This document shows positions 1 to 6,529 of a DNA stretch of 13,167 bases, piece after piece. Source of the DNA: an uncultured Azospirillum sp. (GTDB taxonomy: Bacteria; Pseudomonadota; Alphaproteobacteria; RF32; CAG-239); contig UQMA01000036.1 in NCBI GenBank assembly GCA_900542055.1, positions 1 to 13,167 of the forward strand. The letters are read 5' to 3'. The translations under genes were made by a program, and so were the position numbers. Each line of letters starts with the position of its first letter. Position 1 is the first letter of the stretch. The notes beneath the pieces were generated by a model. It was not told where the DNA came from and did not search any database. It saw only the letters and a list, made by a program, of their open reading frames with translations.

Positions 1-150
1 GGCAGCCGTGCAGAGCCCAAAATAGACGACAGCCGCATTATATATGCCGGCGACTGTTTAACCGGCGGCTCGACGCTGGTTCAAGCTTTGGCTTCAGGGC
101 GCGAAGCCGCCGAACTTATGGCAGACAGACTATTGCAAAATAAGAAATAA
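1..150 (+). CDS. C-terminal end of a GltD-like FAD/NAD(P)-dependent oxidoreductase (5'-truncated)
   Basis: Only the last 49 residues are present; the reading frame is open from base 1 to the TAA at 148-150. The segment IIYAGDCLTGGSTLVQALA followed by SGREAAELM matches the C-terminal FAD-contacting motif (xxAGD...GxxxVxxAxxxGRxAA) of the glutamate synthase small subunit / PreT class of pyridine nucleotide-disulfide oxidoreductases. In that family this motif closes the FAD domain near the protein end, so the tail here is of normal length. The domain that would separate GltD from PreT or another oxidoreductase lies outside the window, so no symbol is given. It converges with the next gene, leaving a single base between the two stop codons. 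Confidence 0.65.
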   Translation, partial: GSRAEPKIDDSRIIYAGDCLTGGSTLVQALASGREAAELMADRLLQNKK

Positions 151-151
151 A

Positions 152-1231
152 TTAAAACAGAGTTGCCGAAAGTATTTTGGTTATTCCTAATTCATCACGA
201 AACAGGAAGACAAAAATAATCAAGGCAATCAAAATTACAAATCCTAAAAAAGAACTGATGTGTTTTGGTGAATTTTCAGGCAATTTGATTTCAATATTCT
301 TTTCTTTTGCATAAAAAGCATAAAGCCTACAAGCAGAAATTATATATATTGGACGAAAAATAAGCATAATGAAGGTTAAAACCCCAACCATAGGTAATCC
401 AGCCAAAAAATAAAAATCAAACACGCCTATGTTTTTTCCAGAATTAGCCATATAACACACGCCGCAAATCAGCATAAGCGCATAACCAATAATGCCAAAC
501 ACCCAACAAATCAGTGAATATCCCATACGTAATTTAACCAAAGAACGAAAACTATCGTTTAATAAATTCAAACTGTCTTTTCCCGCATCAATTAAACTTC
601 TGCCGTTGAGAATGGCCGGCATAAAGCCCAATGACGCAGCTTTCCACCCCTGATAGGCAACTTCACGCAACAGCCTTACAGCTAACGGCGGTTTATTTTT
701 ACTAGGCAAACGTTCTATGATACGATTTATTGTCCACCAACCATCAAACCAACTAAAAATCCATAAAGTCCAAGAATTAGGTAAAACAACCTTTAGACAA
801 TTGGCTATTGTCGAATCTTTTCCTTGAAAACGCAACAAATAAGAAGCTGCCATGCAAGCGGTTAATATCCCCAATGGATAGGCCACCGCCCCTACACAAA
901 CAAACGACCAAACCAAAAATATTAAGTTCATTATAGTTTTATGTTCTGTGCACCGTCCTCTGTCGGCTGCCAATTCATCCCATATTTCCTGCGGTATCCA
1001 TGATAAAAATTGAACCCAAATGTAATATCCGATAACAATTGTCAAAAGCTGTAAAAAAGCGAACATAATATTTTCTTTTTCACTGAATATAAAATACAGG
1101 GAGCTGCCTCCTCTTTTTAAAAAATCAGAAGCAGATTGGGTTTTTGCCGGAAAATTCCGGCCGGTTGAAAAATTTTCAGCTTTTGTTTTTATCGTCAACA
1201 ACTGTTGTTTTATATCTGAAATTTTTGACAT
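152..1231 (-). CDS. Polytopic membrane protein of unknown function
   Basis: This 359-residue protein is not recognised. About the first 50 residues are polar and look cytosolic. Hydrophobic segments appear near residues 54-77, 100-134, 237-261, 272-300 and 328-344, giving five or six membrane helices. Between the second and third segments lies a roughly 90-residue Trp-rich, basic stretch containing DGWWTINRIIERLPSKNKPP, possibly an amphipathic or cytosolic domain. The ATG at 1229-1231 is preceded by a good ribosome binding site, AGGAAA (plus-strand 1237-1242), which supports this start. It faces away from ppa across a 123-bp gap and ends one base from the oxidoreductase stop. It is transcribed alone, so its neighbours give no clue to function. 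Confidence 0.75.
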   Translation of the reverse strand: MSKISDIKQQLLTIKTKAENFSTGRNFPAKTQSASDFLKRGGSSLYFIFSEKENIMFAFLQLLTIVIGYYIWVQFLSWIPQEIWDELAADRGRCTEHKTIMNLIFLVWSFVCVGAVAYPLGILTACMAASYLLRFQGKDSTIANCLKVVLPNSWTLWIFSWFDGWWTINRIIERLPSKNKPPLAVRLLREVAYQGWKAASLGFMPAILNGRSLIDAGKDSLNLLNDSFRSLVKLRMGYSLICWVFGIIGYALMLICGVCYMANSGKNIGVFDFYFLAGLPMVGVLTFIMLIFRPIYIISACRLYAFYAKEKNIEIKLPENSPKHISSFLGFVILIALIIFVFLFRDELGITKILSATLF

Positions 1232-1324
1232 AAATATTTCCTTTTATATTCTTAAAGAACAGCATATAAGAAAAAACAGCAAATATCAATTTACTTTTGA
1301 GAAAAAAGCATTATTCTTGCTGAT

Positions 1325-1330
1325 TATAAT
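1325..1330 (+). promoter_or_regulatory. Possible -10 element of the ppa promoter
   Basis: A perfect TATAAT hexamer lies 24 bp upstream of the ppa ATG, in the divergent gap at 1232-1354. No good -35 box sits at 16-18 bp; the candidate position is a run of A. A nearby TTGAGA (1297-1302) is 22 bp away, which is too far. The element would give a very short leader with an AGGAG ribosome site at 1342-1346. The call rests on the hexamer and position only, in AT-rich DNA where chance matches are common. Confidence 0.3.
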
Positions 1331-1354
1331 TAAAATATATTAGGAGAAAAAATT

Positions 1355-1903
1355 ATGTTACATCCATGGCATGGCGTCAGCCGTGGCGAAAATGCACCGG
1401 ACGTTATCACTGCTATTATAGAAGTTCCAAAAGGCTCTCAAACTAAATATGAACTTGATAAACTCAGCGGCTTGCTTAAAGTTGACCGAATTTTATACAG
1501 CGCAGTTCACTACCCTGCAAATTACGGTTTTATTCCCCAAAGTTATTGCGAAGACAATGACCCGTTGGATGTTTTAGTTTTGTGTCAGGAAACAGTGTTG
1601 CCGCTTTCAATGATGAGAGTTCGTCCAATCGGCGTAATGAAAATGATTGATCAAGGCGAAGCCGATGACAAAATTATTGCCGTGCATGTTGATGATCCGG
1701 AATTTGAGCATTATCATTCAATTGACGAATTGCCGCCCCATTTCTTAAAAATTCTACGCCGATTTTTCGAGGATTATAAAATTTTGGAAAACAAAGAAGT
1801 TAAAATTGAACGTTTTCTCGGTCCTGACGAAGCCAAACAAACTCTGCTTGATGCTTTTAAATTGTATGATGAAAACAAACAACATTTACCGGGGTTTGAA
1901 TAA
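1355..1903 (+). CDS. ppa: Inorganic pyrophosphatase, soluble family I
   Basis: Hydrolyses pyrophosphate to two phosphates in the cytoplasm, pulling nucleotide polymerisation and aminoacylation forward. The 182-residue length is normal for the bacterial hexameric form. The active-site set aligns with the E. coli enzyme: K31 and E33 in KYE, R45, Y53, Y57, the metal-binding signature DNDPLD (D67, D69, D72), D99, D104, K106 and the Y141-K142 pair. The usual DGDP reads DNDP, and the position equivalent to E. coli E98 is Gln; neither should abolish catalysis. The ATG is preceded by AGGAG at 1342-1346. It is the first gene of a same-strand run to 5237, with the glycosylase start six bases after its stop, so co-transcription is likely. 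Confidence 0.97.
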   Translation: MLHPWHGVSRGENAPDVITAIIEVPKGSQTKYELDKLSGLLKVDRILYSAVHYPANYGFIPQSYCEDNDPLDVLVLCQETVLPLSMMRVRPIGVMKMIDQGEADDKIIAVHVDDPEFEHYHSIDELPPHFLKILRRFFEDYKILENKEVKIERFLGPDEAKQTLLDAFKLYDENKQHLPGFE

Positions 1904-1909
1904 CTGATT

Positions 1910-2410
1910 TTGAATACTGCGCATTGCATACTTAAAAGTTTTGAACCTTTAATAGACAATCAGGTTCAATTTTTGATTGTCGGCACTATGCCGGGGGAAA
2001 AATCTTTATCAGAGGGTGAGTATTATGCTCACCCTCGCAATGCTATGTGGCCGATTATTTCAAAATTATTCAATCAGGGAAAGGCCTTTACATCATACTC
2101 ACAACAAAAAGTATGTTTATTGGCAAACAATATAGGTATGTGGGATAATTTGCAATATTGCCAACGCTGCGGAAGCCTCGACAGCGATATCAGCAATGAA
2201 GTGCCAAACGATTTTGAAACACTTTGCAAACAATACCCTTCTATCAAACGTTTTTTGTTCAACGGGCAAAAATCATACTTTTTCTTCAAAAAATACCATT
2301 TCCAATTATTGAATAAGTATGAATATTTTATTTTGCCTTCAACAAGTCCGGCAAATGCCTCAAAAAATTTTGATCAAAAATTATTTGAATGGGAAAAAGC
2401 TCTGACCTGA
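1910..2410 (+). CDS. DNA-deoxyinosine (hypoxanthine) glycosylase, UDG family 6
   Basis: Predicted to excise deaminated bases (hypoxanthine from deaminated adenine, possibly uracil) from DNA, starting base-excision repair. Visible motifs are the N-terminal GTMPGEKSL (residues 25-33), then YYAHPRNAMWPI with the likely catalytic Asn at N44, GSLDSDI (88-94), and the C-terminal PSTSPANA loop (143-150) that contacts DNA in the UDG superfamily. The 166-residue length fits the family. The start is a TTG at 1910, six bases after the ppa stop; an in-frame CTG lies at 1904. The only SD-like sequence is GGGG at 1891-1894, which is distant, so translation may depend on coupling to ppa. The conserved core begins around residue 11, so little room exists for another start. 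Confidence 0.88.
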   Translation: MNTAHCILKSFEPLIDNQVQFLIVGTMPGEKSLSEGEYYAHPRNAMWPIISKLFNQGKAFTSYSQQKVCLLANNIGMWDNLQYCQRCGSLDSDISNEVPNDFETLCKQYPSIKRFLFNGQKSYFFFKKYHFQLLNKYEYFILPSTSPANASKNFDQKLFEWEKALT

Positions 2411-2451
2411 TAAGAGCCTATTTAAAATAGTTTAAAGAAAAGGAAAAAACA

Positions 2452-3165
2452 GTGCAAAAGTATAATCATATTGTTATCTTAACCGGTGCCGGAATTTCTG
2501 CGGAATCAGGACTGTCCACTTTTCGCGATGAAGAAGGTTTGTGGAACAAACACCGAATTGAAGATGTGGCCACCACCGAAGCTTTTGCCAGAAATCCGGA
2601 ATATGTTCATGATTTTTACAATGAAATGAAAAAAGAACTGATTAATGTTAAACCTAATCAGGCTCATTTGGCGATTACTAAGCTGCAACAAAATTATCCA
2701 GCTGAAATTTCCGTTGTTACGCAAAATATCGACACTTTGCATGAAAAAGCCGGAAATAAAAATATTTATCACATTCACGGACAAATAAATCAGGCTGTTT
2801 GCTTAAATTGCGGGCATATTATCACTACATGGGACGATGTAACCACCGAAGATATTTGCCACAATTGCGGAGTTAGCGGCATGTTCAAACCTAATATTGT
2901 GTTTTTTGGCGAAAGTTTGCTGTGTATGAATGAAGTTGACGCTCTGCTCCGTTCTTGCGATTTATTTATATCAATCGGCACTTCCGGAGTGGTTTTTCCG
3001 GCAAATACCTTTGTACGAACTGCAAAATATTATCATGCTGACACAATTGAATTTAATTTGAAACCAACCGCTAACAACTATGAATTTGACCATCATATTA
3101 TCGGCAAAGCCGGTGAAACTTTTCCAAAATTTGTCGATAATTTGTTAAATTGTGAGTTAAAATAA
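2452..3165 (+). CDS. cobB: NAD-dependent protein deacylase, Sir2 family (CobB-like, class III)
   Basis: Removes acyl groups from lysine side chains using NAD+, giving nicotinamide and O-acyl-ADP-ribose. The Rossmann NAD motif GAGISAESGLSTFRD runs from residues 12-26, TQNID follows, and the catalytic His is H109 in HIHG. A zinc ribbon is formed by C117, C120, C136 and C139. NIVFFGE and SIGTSGVVFPA complete the NAD-binding fold. The 237 residues fit a minimal CobB. Class III sirtuins carry a Tyr-x-x-Arg pair that accepts acidic acyl groups; here Tyr is kept (Y56) but the Arg position is Met (M59), so desuccinylase activity may be reduced. The start is GTG at 2452, with AGGA at 2441-2444. It lies 41 bp after the glycosylase gene. 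Confidence 0.95.
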   Translation: MQKYNHIVILTGAGISAESGLSTFRDEEGLWNKHRIEDVATTEAFARNPEYVHDFYNEMKKELINVKPNQAHLAITKLQQNYPAEISVVTQNIDTLHEKAGNKNIYHIHGQINQAVCLNCGHIITTWDDVTTEDICHNCGVSGMFKPNIVFFGESLLCMNEVDALLRSCDLFISIGTSGVVFPANTFVRTAKYYHADTIEFNLKPTANNYEFDHHIIGKAGETFPKFVDNLLNCELK

Positions 3166-3225
3166 ATAAAATTTGCCAAATTATAAAATTAAATATAAGC
3201 TTTCTTCAATATAAGGAGCAGTTTT

Positions 3226-4200
3226 ATGCGGTTGGAAAAAAAACTTAAAATATGGGAAGATTGCGGTTTAATCAGTACCGAACAAAAAGATAAAATTTGT
3301 GATTATGAAAAACAACATCACTCGTCTTCTTTGTTCAACAGTATAATCATATTGGGTATTTTCATAATTTCAATCGGTATTCTTTCGCTTATTGCAGCAA
3401 ACTGGAGCGCTATTTCCGACAGTATTAAAATTGTCTTTGATTTTTTATTGCTGTTTGCTGTTGCGGGAGGAAGTTTTTACGCTTTCAAAAAAGAAAAACT
3501 TTTATGGTTTGAAGGCGGAATTTTAGCTTTGTTCATTCTCTGCGGAGCAAGTATAGGACTAATCGGACAAGTATTTCAAACCAATGGAACTTTTTATCAA
3601 TGGGGATTGTTTTGGGCTCTTCTAACGTTTCCGTTTTTATTTATCAGCAAACGCAAACCTCTGGCTTTTTTGTGGGTAGCTCTGTTAGCAGCCTGCTTGT
3701 TAAACATTGAAAATCTCGACGTATTGATTGAAAAATTGTTTTATTTGATGGAAAGCAATTTAACAGTCAGTTTAATATTGATATTGGCAATCGGTGAGAT
3801 TTTAATAAATATATTTACATTTTTCGATAATAAATTCTATGGCAAATACCCAATTTGGAAAGTATGCGTCTTTTATATCGGCATTTTAATGTATTTTTTA
3901 GCCGGAAGTATTTACTTTCAATCAATGTATTCCGTACTCACTGTATTGATTTTAACAATTTTCCTAATTGCTAAAGCTTTTTGGAATCAAAAAAACAACC
4001 GCCCTCAAAAAGCCAGTGCGCATATAGCAACGCTGTACATTATTTTTATTATGGAATATTTCGAACTGTTCGGCAGTCTGTTGCAAACAGGTTTAGGGTT
4101 GGTTGCAACAGGCATATTGCTTATTGTTTCAATGTTGTGGGTACGTAGAATTATACGTATAATGAATAAGAAAAAGGAAGCTCAAAATGCAAAAATATAA
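3226..4200 (+). CDS. DUF2157 domain membrane protein
   Basis: The N-terminal cytosolic helix (KLKIWEDCGLISTEQKDKI, residues 6-24) followed by about nine hydrophobic segments is the DUF2157 layout. The phrase LIAANWSAIS at the end of the first membrane helix is characteristic of that family. Length is 324 residues, with helices roughly at 36-58, 68-88, 95-118, 122-140, 145-160, 178-200, 212-230, 234-250 and 268-310. The biochemical role of the family is unknown. An AGGAG ribosome site sits about ten bases upstream of the ATG. Its last 14 bases overlap the next gene, which encodes the usual GDYXXLXY partner, so the two products probably act together in the membrane. Confidence 0.85.
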   Translation: MRLEKKLKIWEDCGLISTEQKDKICDYEKQHHSSSLFNSIIILGIFIISIGILSLIAANWSAISDSIKIVFDFLLLFAVAGGSFYAFKKEKLLWFEGGILALFILCGASIGLIGQVFQTNGTFYQWGLFWALLTFPFLFISKRKPLAFLWVALLAACLLNIENLDVLIEKLFYLMESNLTVSLILILAIGEILINIFTFFDNKFYGKYPIWKVCVFYIGILMYFLAGSIYFQSMYSVLTVLILTIFLIAKAFWNQKNNRPQKASAHIATLYIIFIMEYFELFGSLLQTGLGLVATGILLIVSMLWVRRIIRIMNKKKEAQNAKI

Positions 4201-4621
4201 AGTGGCTTTAGCCCTGTTTTCTCCGATTTCGGTTCTATTATTTTGGGTTGTTTTTTTAGCTGTAAAATCATTGTTTTTGCCTGAAGTTACGTTAAAAATC
4301 TCAGGTTATGACCCTCGTGATCTTTTAGGCGGACATTATATAGCTTATACAATTGATTGGAAAAAAAGCGATTGCACGCAATTTGAAGACCATAAATGCC
4401 CGCAAAAAGAATTTGAAAAATATGCTTTTAAAGAAAGATGGGGAAAACAATACCGCTATTATATTCCTGAAGAATATGCAGATGAACTTGACAGCCTATT
4501 CCGCATAAACCGCAAAAAACATACATTTGAAATTGTATACAAATACAAACGCGGAATTAAACCTATGGCAAAACAATTATTAATAGATGGTTTGCCATGG
4601 GTGGAAACAATAAAAGAATAA
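4187..4621 (+). CDS. GDYXXLXY-type membrane-anchored protein, DUF2157 partner
   Basis: A 144-residue protein with one N-terminal membrane helix (about 7-27) and a periplasmic-side domain. The stretch YDPRDLLGGHYIAYTID (residues 41-57) corresponds to the family signature, normally DPRDLxxGDYxxLxY; here the GDY core reads GHY and the following residues are IAY. Two cysteines (C63, C71) could form a disulfide outside the membrane. The ATG overlaps the DUF2157 gene by 14 bp in a different frame, a translationally coupled arrangement. DUF2157 and GDYXXLXY proteins are commonly encoded side by side, which supports both calls. The function is unknown. Confidence 0.82.
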   Translation: MQKYKVALALFSPISVLLFWVVFLAVKSLFLPEVTLKISGYDPRDLLGGHYIAYTIDWKKSDCTQFEDHKCPQKEFEKYAFKERWGKQYRYYIPEEYADELDSLFRINRKKHTFEIVYKYKRGIKPMAKQLLIDGLPWVETIKE

Positions 4622-4634
4622 AATAGGCAAAAAT

Positions 4635-5237
4635 ATGCTTCCCCTCTTTACCCTACCAGAAATTTTATATGGCGAAAAAGTTATTTTGCGAAAACGCGAC
4701 CACAATTATGATGAAGAAATGTGGCAAGCCATAAAAACAAACCGTGATTTTTTAAAAACTTACTTATCATGGGCTGATAAAACTAATAGTATAGACGATG
4801 TTATCATAGCCACAAAGCATTTTACACTGGCTTGGGCTTCACAAGCAAAATTTGTTTATGTTATCACAGACCGTCACTCACAAAAACTTTTGGGTTCAAT
4901 AGATCTTCATAATATCGATTTTGAAAATCACAGTGCCGAAATCGGTTATTGGCTGCGCAAAGAAAAAACAGGTTTCGGATATATGTCTGAAGCATTAAAT
5001 TTAATCGAACACCATGCTTTTGAATTTCATATCCACCGCTTATCGATTTGTTGTGACAGCCGCAACCGCGCATCGGCAAATGTTGCTTTGCGCAACGGAT
5101 ATACTTTTGAAAACACAAACTATCAGGCAATTTATAATAACGGTTTCTTTTACAACCGCGAAATTTATGCCAAAATAAATCCTAAAGAACAGTTTTTCAA
5201 TTCGGTTTACGAGGAAAATAAAGATAATAATGGATAA
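4635..5237 (+). CDS. GNAT-family N-acetyltransferase, RimJ/RimL-like
   Basis: A 200-residue acetyl-CoA-dependent acetyltransferase of the ribosomal-protein N-terminal type. The core shows LLGSIDLHNIDFENHSAEIGYWL (split here across residues 85-107), then the acetyl-CoA loop RKEKTGFGYMSEAL (108-121) with the GFG turn, and IHRLSICCDSRNRASANVA (133-151) followed by LRNGYTFE. These are standard for proteins that acetylate N-termini of ribosomal proteins or small amines; the substrate cannot be told from sequence. It starts 13 bases after the preceding gene. Its last 41 bases lie antisense to the 3' end of the second SemiSWEET gene, so the two converging genes share coding DNA. The C-terminal tail (about 182-200) is polar and outside the fold. 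Confidence 0.9.
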   Translation: MLPLFTLPEILYGEKVILRKRDHNYDEEMWQAIKTNRDFLKTYLSWADKTNSIDDVIIATKHFTLAWASQAKFVYVITDRHSQKLLGSIDLHNIDFENHSAEIGYWLRKEKTGFGYMSEALNLIEHHAFEFHIHRLSICCDSRNRASANVALRNGYTFENTNYQAIYNNGFFYNREIYAKINPKEQFFNSVYEENKDNNG

Positions 5238-5457
5238 CAATCCATGCTATGGTTCCAATACAAAAATTTACTGCCAAAATTACGTCATGATGATAACAGG
5301 AATAGATAAGGCTTAAAACGCATCCAAATAGATATGCTATAGCAAACAAACGTGAAATACCGTTTGCATTTCCGTTTTTCAAACAAATGAGAACTTGAGG
5401 AATTGTATAAACAGTATAAGCAATAGTGCCAATCCATCCTATAACCGAAATCAACAT
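5197..5457 (-). CDS. SemiSWEET/PQ-loop transporter subunit, second of a tandem pair
   Basis: An 86-residue protein with three predicted membrane helices (about 3-21, 36-53, 58-80) and the PQ motif at P20-Q21 in TIPQVLICLKNGNANGIS. This is one triple-helix bundle of the MtN3/SWEET fold; bacterial SemiSWEETs dimerise to make a sugar pore. An Asn in the third helix (N64 in VNFCIG) occupies the position used for substrate contact in characterised SemiSWEETs, while the second helix has no Trp. The ATG overlaps the stop of the upstream paralogue by seven bases, indicating coupled translation. Its 3' 41 bases overlap the acetyltransferase gene on the other strand. The substrate is unknown. Confidence 0.85.
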   Translation of the reverse strand: MLISVIGWIGTIAYTVYTIPQVLICLKNGNANGISRLFAIAYLFGCVLSLIYSCYHHDVILAVNFCIGTIAWIVIHYYLYFPRKPN

Positions 5458-5720
5458 TTTTTAGCCTTATTCTTCAATTGGTAATAAATAGTTACGGCAA
5501 GTCCGGCAGCACCAAATGTAAAATTCGGCAACAACATATATTGCTGTGTTGCAAAAGCGTATATTGATGAAGAAACTCCGCCCAAAAAACACAAGGAAGT
5601 AAACAATAGCGACAAACCTTCCGTATTTTTGCTTTTAAACACTTTCCATGCCTGCGGCCAGCTTCCAAAAGCAAAACACATCGACCCGCATAAGCCTATT
5701 GTATCCATAAAAAAGTCCAT
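5451..5720 (-). CDS. SemiSWEET/PQ-loop transporter subunit, first of a tandem pair
   Basis: An 89-residue, three-helix protein (helices about 5-22, 38-57, 63-81) with the PQ motif at P22-Q23 in GSWPQAWKVFKSKNTEGLS. The third helix carries N66 in PNFTFG, matching the substrate-contact Asn of the family. It belongs to the same superfamily as the following gene, but the two differ at most positions, so this is an old duplication or a pairing of distinct subunits, not a recent copy. The ATG lies two bases after the MerR stop, placing it firmly in the ihfA-merR transcript. A homodimer or a heterodimer with its neighbour are both possible. Confidence 0.86.
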   Translation of the reverse strand: MDFFMDTIGLCGSMCFAFGSWPQAWKVFKSKNTEGLSLLFTSLCFLGGVSSSIYAFATQQYMLLPNFTFGAAGLAVTIYYQLKNKAKKC

Positions 5721-5722
5721 TT

Positions 5723-6160
5723 TTATTTCAAGCCCTGCTGCAAATCTTGTTTTATTTGTTCCAATTCACCTAAAATTTCCGTGATTTTTAAATTTGATAA
5801 TGCGTCGTCTTTATATGCAGAATCAGTTATTTCAGTATCTTTAACCTCATTATTCAAAGGTTCTTGATCAGAAAAAAGATCGTCCAGAATAGCCTCGCCG
5901 GTAAAAGCTTTAACGCCTTTTTCCTTAAAAAGCTTCTGGACGCCTTCTATTGTATAACGTTCTTGATACAAAAGTTTTTGGATACATTCCAACAGTTTTA
6001 CATCGTCAGGACGATAATATCTCCTGCCGCCATTCATTTTAAGCGGTGAAATTTGACTGAATTTTGTTTCCCAAAAACGCAAAACATGGGTGCCAACTCC
6101 CAATTTATCAGCAACTTCAGCGATTGTTCTAAAAGCAGCTTTTGATTTGTTGACAACCAT
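5723..6160 (-). CDS. MerR-family transcriptional regulator
   Basis: A 145-residue DNA-binding regulator. The winged helix-turn-helix spans residues 11-50: RTIAEVADKLGVGTHVLRFW, then the wing ending in NGGRRYYRPDDV. A linking helix follows (about 53-80). The remaining 60 residues are acidic with a final helical stretch (IKQDLQQGLK) and contain no cysteine pattern for metal or redox sensing, so the signal, if any, is unclear. In many Alphaproteobacteria a MerR gene of this type directly follows ihfA, as here with a nine-base gap. What it controls is not known; the SemiSWEET genes two bases downstream are an obvious candidate target or partner. Confidence 0.92.
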   Translation of the reverse strand: MVVNKSKAAFRTIAEVADKLGVGTHVLRFWETKFSQISPLKMNGGRRYYRPDDVKLLECIQKLLYQERYTIEGVQKLFKEKGVKAFTGEAILDDLFSDQEPLNNEVKDTEITDSAYKDDALSNLKITEILGELEQIKQDLQQGLK

Positions 6161-6169
6161 GAGTTTTCC

Positions 6170-6454
6170 TTATTTATTTACAGCAAAACGCATTGTTTGC
6201 GAAGGTTTGAAAGAAATGACACAACGTGATGAAATTTCAGCTTCAATACCGGTTTTTGGATTGCGTCCTACGCGTGATTTTTTGTGGCGCAATGTAAATG
6301 TGCCGAATGAAGACAATTTTACATTATTTCCGTTTGCAAGTTCATTTGTAATTTCATCCAAAACCATATCCAAAATTTCACCGGAATCTTTACGAGATAG
6401 ACCTACCTCCTGATATAAAACTTCTGCAATATCAGCTCTTGTAACTGTTTTCAT
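6170..6454 (-). CDS. ihfA: Integration host factor subunit alpha
   Basis: A 94-residue nucleoid-associated protein of the HU/IHF family. IHF is normally an alpha-beta heterodimer that binds specific sites and bends DNA sharply, serving recombination, replication and transcription. The DNA-contacting beta arm carries GRNPKTG (residues 63-69), with P66 at the intercalating tip, followed by the FKPSQTMRFAVNK C-terminus. TRADIAEVLYQEVGLSRKDS at the N-terminus is typical of the alpha subunit, as is the position between fabH and merR. The ATG has a GAGGGG-like ribosome site about ten bases upstream. A 75-bp gap separates it from fabH, room for its own promoter. Confidence 0.94.
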   Translation of the reverse strand: MKTVTRADIAEVLYQEVGLSRKDSGEILDMVLDEITNELANGNNVKLSSFGTFTLRHKKSRVGRNPKTGIEAEISSRCVISFKPSQTMRFAVNK

Positions 6455-6529
6455 CTTATTTGTGCCCCTCTATATATTTTATGTTTAGAATATAACAGCA
6501 GAAATTTGCTGCAATTTTTTATAATGAAA

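Noticed and set aside
6496..6520. Hairpin CAGCA/TGCTG followed by six T between ihfA and fabH
   Set aside because: It is terminator-like only on the plus strand, where nothing is transcribed; the 5-bp stem is weak.
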